Positions 35,199 through 47,260 of a stretch of 64,000 bases of DNA are shown here, in pieces (positions within the stretch are counted from its first letter, which is position 1; each line of letters opens with the position of its first letter). The stretch is from contig OX485807.1 in NCBI GenBank assembly GCA_950295325.1, positions 20,617,666-20,681,665 of the forward strand, given 5' to 3'. The notes below the pieces were generated by a model. That model searched no databases and was not told the DNA's origin. It saw nothing but the letters and a program-made list of their open reading frames with translations. A program made the position numbers and the translations under genes. This stretch comes from Polytrichum commune. Lineage: Eukaryota; Streptophyta; Polytrichopsida; Polytrichales; Polytrichaceae.

Positions 35199-36118
35199 CA
35201 TGTGCTTTTGTAACCAAATTTGGACCGTTTGATCCAAGTTTGTTAATGCAAAGGTCAACCCACAACATTATTCAGCTACATGGTTGTGTTCCAATATATA
35301 TTTAGCATATGACATGGGCCTCCGCTATCTTACCTTTCATGGGAAGAAACTTAGAAAATAGAATGAAACTAACGCCCATACAAACTCGGGGTGGTGACTA
35401 TTGGAATTTTAGACCACCACGTGAGATAAAAAAAAAACTAGGGTCGATTTAATTTGTATAGGGTAAAATTTATAATTTTGTTAGATCTACCATAGCATGG
35501 AAAATATGTCCCTTACATGATTATATGCAAAATAGGATGGTGGATAATTCCTCCATTTTAGTAATCAGAAGAAAAAAAATAAGGTCATAGGCATAGGATC
35601 CCCCTAAAATTGTGTAGTAGGATCAATGAAATAATTATGGGGTTGACTACTTGGATGAAGAAGTGTGTAGTTTTTGCCCAAATTTGAACTAAGTGTGTTA
35701 GTATGGAGGGAAATGTCGTGGGATCTTATTGGGAGTCAGAATGAATGTGTTGGCGTGCCTCAATGGTTGTTGGGATTTTGCAATGGCATTGAACATATGG
35801 GACCTCGCTGGAGGCTTAGAACTTGACAGCCTTCACCGTCACCCTCAACCGCTTCTTGCGATCGGTTTTGATTTTGTAACAACCTCAATCCTCGACCTCA
35901 AGCTCATATTTATTTTGAGCACTTTCTAGGGTTTCTTTCATGCAGATTGATGATGCAGAGTGGCCACTTTGTGTGCAATGTTTTCCGCATGTATTTGGTT
36001 TATGGTTTAGTTTTCATGGTTCATCTCTTCTTTGTTGTTTTTTTAGTTACAAGGTAGTTTTGGGGTTTTGGATCTAGTCTTGCAAGGTATAAATTTACGG
36101 TAACGGTTTGGCTGGAGA
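35199..36118. other. AT-rich spacer with nothing recognised
   Basis: No supported frame. CTCGGGG occurs at about 35386 but has no matching partner end or target duplication. Confidence 0.35.
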
Positions 36119-36660
36119 ATGAAGAAGATCAAGGTGTATACACTCACTGATGAAGGAACATCTCCAAACTGCATTGGAACTATGAAAGGGGAGGTTGGAG
36201 AATCTTTAGCTGACCTAAAAATGTGCCTAAAAGAAAAGAAGGTTTTAAGTTTTAATTCCAGTATTGGGATCCAGATGAGTGTTATAGAGTGGCAACCAGT
36301 CTTTAATCTCTTAATAACCTTGAGGATAAGGTTTTCATGATCCTTGCCGTCTACAAGGAGGTTGAAGATTTGGCCTATAAACGACAGTGCCTTGGAGATG
36401 AATACCACTTCATGGACACAATTCAAAGTAATGAAGATGAGCACATGATGTCACAACCTCCCACTGTTGAGACTAGTGGATACGATGAAATTCCTGCAAA
36501 TCCACCCTCTTATTATAGCATTAGTAATTTAAGTGAAGAATATATGTTGCAGTCACAAATTGTATCAACTGAGGTCATGGCAACACTCATGGAGGGAGAG
36601 GTTAATTTTTTGTATTTAGCTTTCTTGTATTTGAATGCAACCTTGTTTGTTTTGGAATAG
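36119..36660 (+). pseudogene. Broken frame of an unrecognised protein
   Basis: The first part (36119 to about 36255) starts MKKIKVYTLTDEGTSPNCIG and continues to a LADLKMCLKEKKVLSF stretch. After about 36255 the plausible continuation is in another frame, with QYWDPDECYRVATSL, an in-frame stop, then NNLEDKVFMILAVYKEVEDL and an acidic stretch to 36660. A frameshift plus a nonsense codon therefore break the gene. The order resembles a small ubiquitin-like or PB1-like fold by eye only; I do not recognise the family. Its setting in a transposon-rich zone suggests a transposon-borne or decayed accessory gene. Confidence 0.35.
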
Positions 36661-38828
36661 GTAGTTGTGCAAAATTTCATGTCTTGTCATAATTGATTGT
36701 ATTTCTTGTTTTTCTCTATCCATGTTTATAACTTGGCTATTTCATCTTGTATATTATGGTTATCTCCATGTTTATTGCTAACCCTTTAAATAGTATCCAA
36801 GTATTATTAGTTGTGTTTTGAATGGTACTGTGAATGGTTTAGGATTGGTATTACTAATTAAAACCAAACGAATGATAATTTGAATGGTATGGAATGTTTG
36901 TTGCTCACATAGTCGGTCCCACAATACTATAGTATTCCGTCCATTATTTGGTGCTTGTACGATTTATTTAAAAAATAATAATGCCAAAATTTAGCATCTC
37001 TAAAGAATGACAAATAAATATAGGGTGCTAAAAAATACGTCAAAGTAGCTTTTTATCTACAAATAGGGAAGGAGCAAATATTGAGAGGTGCATAAATATC
37101 CCCCCATTAAATACCCCATTATCGCACGTGGTTACGGAAAGCAAGGGGATGTGATTACCCCGAGGGTACAGATAATGAATAGAGCTAGTTTGAATAGTAA
37201 GAATATTAGGAATAATGTCGGTATTTTCAATCATAGTGTTTTTATTAAATAATAATTGCAGGGTATAATATTGGGATGAACAATGTTTCCTATGAATATT
37301 CTTGGGATGAATAGTAATTCTTGCCCATAGTGTTGGGAGTATTAACTCCACCCAAATTTCCAAATTCGGCCCAAATGTATGAATAGTAAACGAATATTAC
37401 CAATTTGTTTGAGGGGCCCATGGAATATAATTGACATATTCCAAGGTCATGGAACCGACCCACATGATTGAATAATGTTATGTTTCCCTCTCTACCTATT
37501 TGTACTTGTATGTATGATTGTTTGAGTGGTATTTTTTTAGCAATGATGTTCATTTTGGCTATAATCTCTTCTTTGAGTGGGCTGGTCCAATCTTCTTGGG
37601 TATTCAAATGCATTAGGTACTTTAAGTGTATGATGATTAAACTTCGATCATCTTATATGTAAGCAAACTAGTTCCATTTGGGTGGACATTAATGTTTTAG
37701 AGGGTTGGTAGCCAAAGATGTTGCTAAGTGCTTGAAATGTATGATATGCGCATGTTGATCCTCTCATACATTTGCAAACTAATTGAACTTGGAAGCCTTT
37801 GGAGGTTTAAGGGGCTAGTCCAATTTTTTTGTGTAGCCAATTTCAATGGGTTTCTCAATTTCAATGCATAGCCAACTTCCCCCTTGGTTTGTGGTTGCCA
37901 CATCTAGGTTGCAATATAAATATGGGGCCACTTATTCGCTTATAATTCAAAATATAGGGCCATTTTTCACCTTACCAAAGCATATATGTAGTCTTGGATT
38001 TTTTTTCCATGTACAATTAGAAGTTGCCATCCAAATTGACACATAAGTTTGTGCATTTGCCAAATACTCCCTTTAATTCATCTAAATGTAGCCATCATAA
38101 ACTCCACAAAACATTTGAAGCTCACCACCTTGGATGCTTCTGAACTCAACATGTATCCAACCCTACTAATTTTTTTAAAAGCAAACAATAAGGGCATCCA
38201 ATATATATGCTATATAACAAAAAAACATCTTGTTAAATAATATTTTGTACATCCATGTGATATTATACAGACCCCCTTGCCCCTTCTCCCCCTTTCGTGA
38301 TGAATCCTTGATGACCACTTAAATATTATGATACTGAAAACTAATGAAAGAAAATCAATATACTTATTCTTTTAGGTTAAACATATATATTATATGATCA
38401 ATTGATGAATAATACCATCCCATAGAATTCAATATGTTGTATTTTTGGATTGGGTCTTGGTTCAATTTCCCTAAGCTTCTATACTAATTTCAAAAATAGG
38501 ATACTTGGAATCTCCTCGTCCTTTGGCCAAATTAAGTACACCAAATTAGGAAAGTTGCCGATGTATCAGCTTACCTACAGCTTTCTGCCTGGGGATCACT
38601 TGCAAAAGAATAGAAAAACTTGAATTAAAATGAATGGTGTTTTATATTCTTGAGAAGTAAGTATTGTACTCAAAGTTGCTAAGAACAAAGCATCAAGTAA
38701 TCACACAATTCTAATTATATGTAATGAAGTGTTTCCCACCTAACTCATTTGTATTAAGTAAAATTATGTGTAAGATTTGATTAACTTGGCTGTGTCATTG
38801 TTTGTATGTTATATATTGTGCGTTAAAT
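36661..38828. other. AT-rich spacer with no supported gene
   Basis: No coding signature, RNA gene or clear element boundary was found across this stretch. Confidence 0.4.
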
Positions 38829-38836
38829 GTATGCCA

Positions 38837-39409
38837 CTCGGGGAGTTCACTAGACATGCATATATGTATACACGTGCGTGACAAGGGTATTTATTCAAGG
38901 TGTATTTAATTATCCATCCTTAAATTTTTGTACCGTATTATTATATAATTTGCTAATTTTTTGTTTTTTAAATGACCCTATAATTACTTTGAAATTTGAT
39001 GAAGCTCTAATTTTAAGCTGGGTATGTTCATTATAATTATTTGATTTTACTCCAAAGGGTTTAAGAGCATTCAAAGTACTAAGTCACCAAAATCCAAGGC
39101 ACAACAAGGTTTTACATTAAGAGTGTTCATAAACACTTTTTCATCCAAAATCTTCCCGCCTCTGAACACAAAGGACACCTTATTTCAAAAAAAACCTAGG
39201 ATCCTTAAATCCTACGGTATATTTTTACAAATATTTTTAAAATATGCGTTATTTGTATCAAACCTATATTATTTATAATATAAATTTTATCATACATACT
39301 CACCTATATTACTTCTAAGAAAATTCTAAGTTTTTCCTTTTGTGAATATAAATTACCCTATATTTTCCCGCACGTTGTTTTCTAATATTATCGCAGTGAA
39401 CTCCCCGAG
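38837..39409. mobile_element. Non-autonomous DNA transposon, CTCGGGG family, member 2 (573 bp)
   Basis: Inverted ends CTCGGGGAGTTCACT are flanked by a perfect 8-bp duplication, GTATGCCA (38829-38836 and 39410-39417). Subterminal motifs resemble member 1: ACACGTGCGTGACAAGGGTA near the left end, and CGCACGTTG and GCAGTGAACTCCCCGAG at the right. The interior is AT-rich and non-coding. Confidence 0.85.
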
Positions 39410-39567
39410 GTATGCCATATGGTGCAATGTTGTTCCACACAAAATTGTCATCTTTCGGAAGTTTTTATGCCACATGTCTTATCCACATTGGTCAAGACCA
39501 AACTCATTGATTAGCTTTTAGTAGTCAAAGTGTTGAACCAAACATCAGTCTATGGCACATCCCCACT

Positions 39568-39802
39568 AGGAGAAAACTTGTCCATTGCAATCATTTGTTG
39601 CAACTTGTCCATCGTAACTCATGGTGAGGAAATGCATAAATAATTCATTTTGGTTGCCAATCGCAGGTTTTTTATTACAAATTTGGGAGAATTGGTAACT
39701 AAAGACCTCCATTTGACAACCAAAATGATTTATTTGTGCATATTCTCACCATAAGTTGCGATGGACAAGTTGCAACATATGGTTGACACATACAAGTTTT
39801 TG
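39568..39802. repeat. Large hairpin (inverted repeat) element
   Basis: Two arms of about 100 bp, 39568-39665 and 39700-39802, are imperfect reverse complements. Both contain GTTGCAACTTGTCCATCG and an ATCATTTTGGTTG-like tract (ATTCATTTTGGTTG in the left arm). A loop of about 35 bp separates them. No coding content. It is probably a foldback MITE and could template small RNAs if transcribed. Confidence 0.7.
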
Positions 39803-40202
39803 TGCACAAAACTGGCAACCCAACTACAACTAAGTACATCTAATAAAACTACAATAACTTTTTCCTTCTCTTCTCCTAATTGTCACTTCCTTCCTATCTT
39901 ATATCTTCCTTGGTCCCTTTTGTTGCAATCCTCTACATTGTGTTCCTCAAAACTTTAGTAAGTTCCAACATTATGACTATATATATTCCAAAACGTAAAA
40001 TGGGGACAATGTTCTTCATCATGCACTAATACGCGACATATACCATCCCCAACGGTAGCTAACTCTCATATCACCGATCTCCAAAGTTACCAATACAAAG
40101 AGTTGAGTTTCAATGTAAAATATACGAATGTGATGTCAACGTACCATTAGATTAATGACCAACAAGGTCCACTTAGAAGTGGAATAACTTTACTACCACC
40201 AA

Positions 40203-40732
40203 GGGCTGGTTCTCATGGGTCCCAAGTCCCAAGTCCCACTGATGTCAGCAAGCCCCAACATGGAGGCAAAAAGTCCCAATTTTTGAGCCTCAAGGCACCA
40301 TTAAAGTATGGTTTATACCCTTAAAAGTCAAATCTTGATTATTTTATACAAACAACTCTCGGGACCCGTGTGAAGTGGTAAGTGGGCCGGTTCGCATGGG
40401 GTCCCAAGTCCTAAATACTAGTTCAATCCGTGCAATCTTAACCGTTGAGAGCATGGAAGTTGGGGCTTTCCACTCCACACAGGGTTCCAAGTCCTAAGTC
40501 TCGAGTATCACATGGGTGTCGTCTACATGGCAACACTTTTTGGAGGCTGGGGACTTGTCTTGAGAGTTGAGTTGAAGAAAAAGCTACACCCAACTCTCCA
40601 CACAATTCCCAAGAATTGTTTTGCATAAACTAATCGACATTAATAACCATGTTTTAATGCTTTCTTGAGGCTCAAAAGTTGGGACTTGGCCTCCATGTTG
40701 GGACTTGGGACCCCATGTGGAAGCGGACCTAA
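40203..40732. mobile_element. TIR element with GGTCCCAAGTCCC ends, about 530 bp
   Basis: The left end GGGCTGGTTCTCATGGGTCC and the inverted right end AGGTCCGCTTCCACATGGGG are related. Both continue into CCCAAGTCCCAA, CATGGAGGC and TTTTGAGCCTCAAG, giving imperfect inverted repeats of about 90 bp. A third copy of the end motif (GGGCCGGTTCGCATGGGGTC) lies inside at about 40385. Target duplication not resolved; no transposase. Confidence 0.6.
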
Positions 40733-40794
40733 TAAGTCTCTCTAATAAGATAGCCGTGGCATCCCTCATGGTTTGTTACTTAGCGCCTTGGCAC

Positions 40795-41341
40795 GTGATT
40801 TTAGAATGCAAAGTCGGCTCAGGCCGGAAGTGAGCTTCTCCTCCAATCGCAGGAACGATTGGCCTTTCACACTTTGTTTCCGGGATGCAGGGCCATCGTC
40901 TTATCATTCCAATCACCCATTTGAGGGTCTGTGGACACTAGTAAGTTCCTGAGCTACAAGGTGGTGCGGAGGAATAATCTCTTCAACATCTTCTGAGCAG
41001 GTGAAGATTGAAAACTCTTCATTCGGTGATGCATGATGTGTCAAGTTACGCTGCTGTATCCGTTGGAATTAAGCTAACCCTCATGAGTTCAACTAAGTTA
41101 GCCTTGTTGATGAAGCCAAGTCCTTTTATGAAACCATGTTGATGAAATTCAGTCTTGGAACTTTGCTTCAGGAATTTGATGCGATCACCGGGGCTTCAGT
41201 ATGTAGCGAAAATTGAAGGTCTCATCTGGGGGTTATAAAATCGGAAGGAAGGCAGCGAGCAGATTGAGCAAGAGATATGGCGATGGCTATGGAACCCATG
41301 GATTAACCACAAACCTAGGAAAGAATCCACGAACCTATGGA
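40795..41341 (+). repeat. Truncated tandem copy of the F-box gene 2 promoter and first codons
   Basis: Aligns with 41450-42010 with small indels (offset growing from about 640 to 711 bp). Shared pieces include CACGTGATTTTAGAATG against CACATGATTTTGGATG, CTGTGGACA, GAGCAGGT, AACTCTTCA, AGTTAGCCTTGT and GAACTTTGCT. It ends just after the start codons: ATG GCT ATG GAA CCC ATG GAT TAA at 41283-41306, where gene 2 reads ATGGCTATGGAGCCCATGGA followed by CCT. Confidence 0.8.
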
Positions 41342-41449
41342 AGCCAGGTTTGTTACTTAACCCCTTAACCTCTGTAATGATTAGACGCGTGGGAAGAGCA
41401 AGACATGTAGCTTTTAGCCATGGCCAAAGTTTGGCATCCATGGTTCACT

Positions 41450-41975
41450 GCACATGATTTTGGATGTTTCGATCACGTTGCAAATTTCGGCTTAAGCAGA
41501 AAGTGTTGAACTTCTCCTTCAATCACACAAGGTTGTCGACCTGTTACACTCTGTTAAGTTCGGGATGTAGGTAAGTAGGGGCATCCTGTTATAACTTTTT
41601 TGAGTGGCTGTGGACATTTCCATTTCCTTGACTCTGCAACATCTCAACGAGCAGGTAAGAGAGACAGAGAGCGAGAGATTGAGCTCACAACTCTTCACTC
41701 GATGATGCAGGGTGTCTCAAGTTGTGCAACGAAGTTAGCCTTGTCAAGTCCAGTTCTTATACCACTGTGGAGAAATTCATCAGTCTTCGAACTTTGCTCA
41801 CCGTGGTGGTAGAAATTTGGCCTTGAATTACGAGAATATTTCAAGTCAGGACCAATTTTGATGCAGTCTGGTGCTTTGGTATGGAGATAAAATTGAAAGG
41901 CACATGTGGGGTTTTCCAGAGGATATGAAACGAGAAGGCAGGCAACTAGCAAAAGTGAGGAAAAGATTTAAGGCA
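41450..41975 (+). promoter_or_regulatory. F-box gene 2 promoter and 5' UTR
   Basis: The intact counterpart of the duplicated block upstream. A purine-rich GAGAGACAGAGAGCGAGAGA run lies at 41660-41680. The frame of gene 2 is open back to an ATG at 41871, so part of this could be coding. Confidence 0.45.
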
Positions 41976-44336
41976 ATGGCTATGGCTGTGGGTATGGCTA
42001 TGGAGCCCATGGACCCTGACATGTGGAGTACGCTACCGCAGAGTTTGCTGGAGCTAATCTTTGCAAGGCTACCTCTACATTGCATAGTGCAGCTTCGAAC
42101 ACTCTCCAAGCAATGGCATGCCAACATAACCCTACCCGCTTTCCAGCATGCGTACCGGGAGACTGGTAACTCCCAGAGATTTGCAGTTGTGATGGACAGC
42201 GAGAGGGCTAAGCCCAAGAAGGTGTGGGCATATGATGTGATGGAGAGGCGGTGGAATGGGCTACCCCTTCAGTACCTGCCATTCACCTATTTAGTTGCTG
42301 CTGGAGGAGGGTTACTATGCTTCGTAAAGTTCAACAAACGTCTGCTAGGTCGAGTTATTGTGTGTAATCCACTCACACATGAATGGCGTGAGCTTCCCCC
42401 TCCACATGAACTGAAGGTGATGCCCAGGGTGTTTCATATCATGGTGGACTCCGAACTCAAGCAGTACTCCATCTTTTGCATAGGTACTTACGTAACCCTC
42501 TCGCAATGTCCTGCTCGTTTTCTTTGCCACCAACATCATGAGCAGGCTTGTATGAGTCTGCAGTTGTTTTAAAGGTTTTGGTGTTCTGTTCACTCTGCAC
42601 ACCATTTCTGTGGTACTCAAAATTGCAAAATATGTGATAAGGACAACATAGAGTGACAGCAGCATCACTCAAATGTGTTCAATGAGGGCATCATTCAATC
42701 TAAGAGTGTTTGAGTTTGAAACTTGTTCCTTCTGTGTATCTTCAAATTGTCCTTGCACTTTTTTGCTCAGAGAACTAGGATGCTTTCTCGAATAGATTAA
42801 AATTTTGGCTTTTGTTCTCCTCCTATTTTACGGTTTTGTCTTATCTCTCCTGGTTTCCTTTGAGGTCTAAGTACACATGCTAGACAACAATATGCTGAAG
42901 TCTTCTGTTACCTCTGGAGATGTAGATGTGTGGCAAAAGTGTGGTATTCAAAATTACAAAAGTGTGATGGGGACAACTCATCTAGTATGGAATGACTAGA
43001 GTGATCGCAGTATCACTCAAAAGTTGTTCAACCAGGTCATCTTTGAATCTGAAAGTGTTTTGAGTTTGAAGATTGTGTTCAGTGGCCTTTTGTTTTTCTG
43101 CAGCTTTCCTTGCACTCTAGGTTCCTTTCTTGAACAAATTTAACCACTTTTATTCTTCCCACTTCAGGGTTTTTTCTTATCTCTCGAGGTTTAAGTACTC
43201 ATGCTAGACAACCATTTGATTGAGTCTTCCCCTTACCTCTGGATATCAGTACATTAATTCTAGAAAATAGTGTGGGCAGATGTACAGGGACTTATCCTGG
43301 GCACCCCTATGGTGCGCCCACAGTTTACAGCATTACGCAAGAAAATAGTATGCAAACCTAGTTACACTTGTCATGCCCCCGTGATAAACTCACCCTTGCC
43401 CCCTAGGTTGGAAGCCTTTCAAGCACACACTATTCTCAATTCAATAGAAAATTTGTGACCTACAACGTGGACCTCTGATTAGATAATATGGCTTGGTAAG
43501 TAGTGTGTACCCACAGTACTATCCCCAAAAAATTTAGCATGGATATAAGCTCAATAGTGTGGCCCATATTATTTACCATAATGAGTGCAGTGAGTTTGTC
43601 ACTATCCCTTTTGATTCTAATGTATGCGGTTTAGTAGTTAGCTGTTATCTGTTATCCTGCATCTGTTATGTTTATCTGGTAGTGTTGTCTGAACCTCGAT
43701 ATTTACAAGGATGTTCTTTTTGCAGAGAACCTTACTGCAGATGAGCCCAGACATGTTCATGTCTACAACTCAAAGTCAAAGACATGGAGTAGATGTCTCG
43801 GGACTCCTCAAGGTACGGATGTTGGCCGCTACATTTTGGTGGATTGTTCTCGTGGGTTCGTACATACATGTGACCTATGGCCAGGAGCGTCGAGCACTGT
43901 CCCATTGCCACCCGAATTCGGGGAGAACACTATCGCACAAGAGCAAGGGTTCTTCCCTGCCACTGCCGGTGACAACCAGGGCCGTCTGTTCCTACTGAGA
44001 ATGGATGCAGGCAGGCTATGGGAGCTCCAAACTGGAACTCTGAAATGGAAGGAATTTTGTCGTGTTCCAAGAGAAGATGATTTAGAAGGCTACTTCTTCT
44101 GTGTGTTTGCTTGTGGGAATGTGATTCTGCTGCTTGGCGAGAGGAGAGATTTATTCTACGGTGCAACATACGATGAGGAAGGGGATGAACTCAAAATTGT
44201 GGATCGGGATGACAATTATCTTATGCTCATGTGTGACATGTCCACGAAACAGTGGAGCGATGTCACAGACAGCAGAGTCGAACCAGGCTGCCTTTCCAGG
44301 TTCATTTTCGAACTTAAATTTGACGCAACACCGTAA
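41976..44336 (+). CDS. F-box/kelch-type protein 2
   Basis: Two exons, 41976-42483 and 43726-44336, joined in phase 1 by a GT-AG intron, encode 372 residues. The F-box is near residues 16-47 (MWSTLPQSLLELIFARLPLH, QLRTLSKQWH). The C-terminal region has the FBK pattern VIVCNPLTHEWRELPPP, HVHVYNSKSKTW and WELQTGTLKWKEF. The last residues, FELKFDATP, echo FEPRLDATPFYKG of F-box gene 1, so the two belong to the same subfamily although the intron positions differ and overall divergence is large. The likely role is an SCF substrate receptor, target unknown. The N-terminal MAMAVGMAMEPM run comes from a small internal duplication, and three in-frame ATGs there (plus one at 41871) leave the true start open. 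The intron carries a two-unit tandem duplication. Confidence 0.85.
42600..43255 (+). repeat. Two-unit tandem duplication inside the F-box gene 2 intron
   Basis: Units of about 331 bp (from about 42600 and about 42935) share TGTGGTACTCAAAATTGCAAA against TGTGGTATTCAAAATTACAAA, GTATCACTCAAA, GTGTTTTGAGTTTGAA, TTCTTATCTCTC and CATGCTAGACAAC. The splice sites themselves are outside the duplicated block. Confidence 0.75.
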
Positions 44337-47187
44337 GGGAACCTTAAAACGGGCACACAACCTCTTCGTATGTTCCTGAGCTCCAAATTGAGGTGTTCTC
44401 TTGTCACAATGTGCAATTAGGGTGTTTGACGCAACAGTACCAGAACACAGAGTGATTAGTGTGACCTTCAACCAGGGCACTTACCTGTACATAAAGAAAC
44501 CAGGTCATCTATGTGGGATCAGATCTGGATGTCTTCAAAACAGGTCTGCTTGTAGATGACCTACTTATATGTATAGAATGAAAGGTTTGGTAAGTAAGCA
44601 ACAAGCTGGTCCAGTTCAAGATCTCAAATTGTGAATGAAAGGGGATACAGTTTGCCTTTAACCTGGTTTTAATAGTTCACAAAGGCTCTTGATTGGACCA
44701 GGCCCCAGGCTTACTCGAGTTCCCAGGTCATCTGTATATTTGTAGACTGCAAATCTGTTGCACCATGTGCCTTAGGCCAGCCTAACGTCAAGTCGAAGTT
44801 CAGTGAAGTATTCGTTGACATTTTACAGATAACCAAACTTGGCCTTTTTCTGGAGTACAGAATAAGATACTTATTGAACATGTCAGTGGTCGATGGCTGC
44901 CTTTCAACTGGTAGGAGTGGCAAAAGGAGCTGGATATCGAATCCTAATGCCCTTCTTGAAAATGATAGCCACCTTCCTATATGTTGCAATTCTACTGGCG
45001 TACTGAGTGGTAGCTGGCATCATCCTTTATGACGGAGTCTTCAACTTTAAAATTGTCCTAGCACGCAAAGACTTCTAGTGAAATTTGGAAGCTCCATCGC
45101 ACAACTCCCCATGGCCCATATGATACCTGATCCGATGTTTATACCTTTCGGGTATCTATAATGAAGATACCAGTATGGTATGGGTATTTGAGGATATTTC
45201 TGCTTTCAACACCATTCAGGTGTATAAATCATGCAAGAACCTTCCTGTCCATATTGTAAAACTGTCACTTATAAGTAGCACATTGGAACCTATCAAGCTT
45301 CAGATTTCTATATTAGTAAGAGAGTTTTGAGAAACTTTACAACACAACTGTTGAAATACATCACTCCACACAATCTGGAAGTGTTCCAAACGTGTTTTCA
45401 AAAGCATTGCCTGGAGTGTTCCAAGAAGCGTGCCTAGCCCTAATTTATAGTGGCAAGAAGAGGTTAAGTTCAAGACTTGGACACTGATTCGAGTGGTTAA
45501 GCACTCTCATATGTAGCATGGTCTAGCTTAGATTTTGGCGAGGATCCAAGAAGACTTGCAGTTCAGGTAAATTTGTAATGTTCTAGATAAGCAAGTAGGC
45601 CATGCATGTCTTCTTGTGAAGGATGGTACAAGTACATCAGCGATGAAGAATCAAGTTATCCAATGGATATTGGGAGAGACAAGTTCACCATGCTTTATGT
45701 GATCTGTTGCTGCTACCAACATATTTTCTTTCTTTGTCCAATCCTCTGCATATATTGAGACACATCTGTAAACTTATCCCACTGCAGGTCAGTACAGCAA
45801 TGCGACAAAGAATTTAGACTGGGTAGATTCGGCTTGAGTTGGAGGATTACTATTCTACCTGTACACGGTTTTTTTTAATTTGTTGAAGCGACTTGTCCTT
45901 CGAATGAGACAAGTATGTTATAGTACTCTTCAGGCATGTGATCAAGTGGAGTTACAGATGGAGTTTTGGAAGTAGTTTATAGCGGTGCACAAAAAATCAT
46001 CAGTGTGTACGTCGAGAGTTTAATTTTTGCAACCCTCTTATAAATAATCCAGCGACATGAAGGCTGCTGATGAGTGCAGACAATATATAATCCCCAAATG
46101 GAGGTTGCCTCTCAATCAATGCACAAGAAATGTAAATATGATGTCCGGTAATGGCTGGTAAATTGTTGATTTAAAGCACTGCAATCTTCTCGCCATAGCC
46201 ATCTAGATATGAACACATGAACATACAAACAGGGTGGACAAATTAATCTACAAGGTGAATAATACGAAAAGTTAAGAAATTACCACGTTTTTTATTTTCA
46301 TTACGTAGAAAATAGCAGTTAAGCATCGCAATATTCTAAACCAGCAATGTTCAAGCAGTCTGCGTTAAGGAGCAGCAATAGTTGATTTCACTACGCCGGA
46401 AGCTGATCCACAAGACAAAAGATTAGAATGCTATCACATACTATACATTATTCCATGAAAGCTCAACTTCTTGGTAGGCGATCATTATAGATTCGTTTTA
46501 CAAATACCAGCTGCAAGCATTGGAAGATAATTACGAATCGGCTATGACGACTTGCAGGGCAGGGATGTTTCCGCGGGGCACATGGTCGTCGAATATGGTA
46601 CTTGGTTGCAATAGTAATTAAAGTCAAAGTGTGAGGGGAATTTAGATATGAGCGATGTATGTGTGTTGGTGGCATTACAAATTAATTTCTTGTTTTTGTG
46701 GAAGATGTATGCTTTCGGGAAAAGTTCATGCATAAATCAGACTCACAGACAACTCAAGAGCATAAGGCAATAATTAGAGGAATGTATTGGACCGCTGTGA
46801 CGACCTGATCACAGGGGTGTTAAAACTGGTGACGAGTTGATTCAAGAGGTGAGGTTGATAGACCTTTTCATACACGTATGTCGAGACCTTATACAGCCTA
46901 CAATTCAACGAGAATCGAAGTGCAATCAAACCTAGGTCATGAAACACCTGCCAACCAAATGCCAACCAGATGCGTTGTAAAACAACAGACAAATTGAATA
47001 ATCTGCAAAGTGAGCGTATGTACTGTGCAGCTATATCCAGTTCTTCTGTCACCGCGAATATAGCAATTATACCATAAAATTTGCAAAGATCATATAGATA
47101 GGAAGATGCCTCCTCCGCAAGTTGATCGCGATTCTTCACAACCGTTATGTAAACCACTGGAGGCCAGTGATCGAGGACGCATCAGCA
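44337..47187. other. Spacer between F-box gene 2 and the SPH cluster
   Basis: The first few hundred bases are probably F-box gene 2 3' UTR. A tRNA-like fragment (GATTCGAGTGGTTAAGCACT, about 45487-45506) is degenerate. From 46315 the sequence belongs to the SPH tandem segmental duplication. No gene is supported. Confidence 0.4.
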
Positions 47188-47260
47188 TTATTCTATGTGC
47201 AGCGATTGCTGTCGATCGATTAACGAAGGAATTAGCCTAATTCTGAAAGTTATTAGTGCT

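Noticed and set aside
35386-37166. CTCGGGGTGGTGA and GTGATTACCCCGAG as ends of a third CTCGGGG element
   Set aside because: The ends match poorly inward and the flanking 8-mers (CATACAAA and GGTACAGA) are unrelated.
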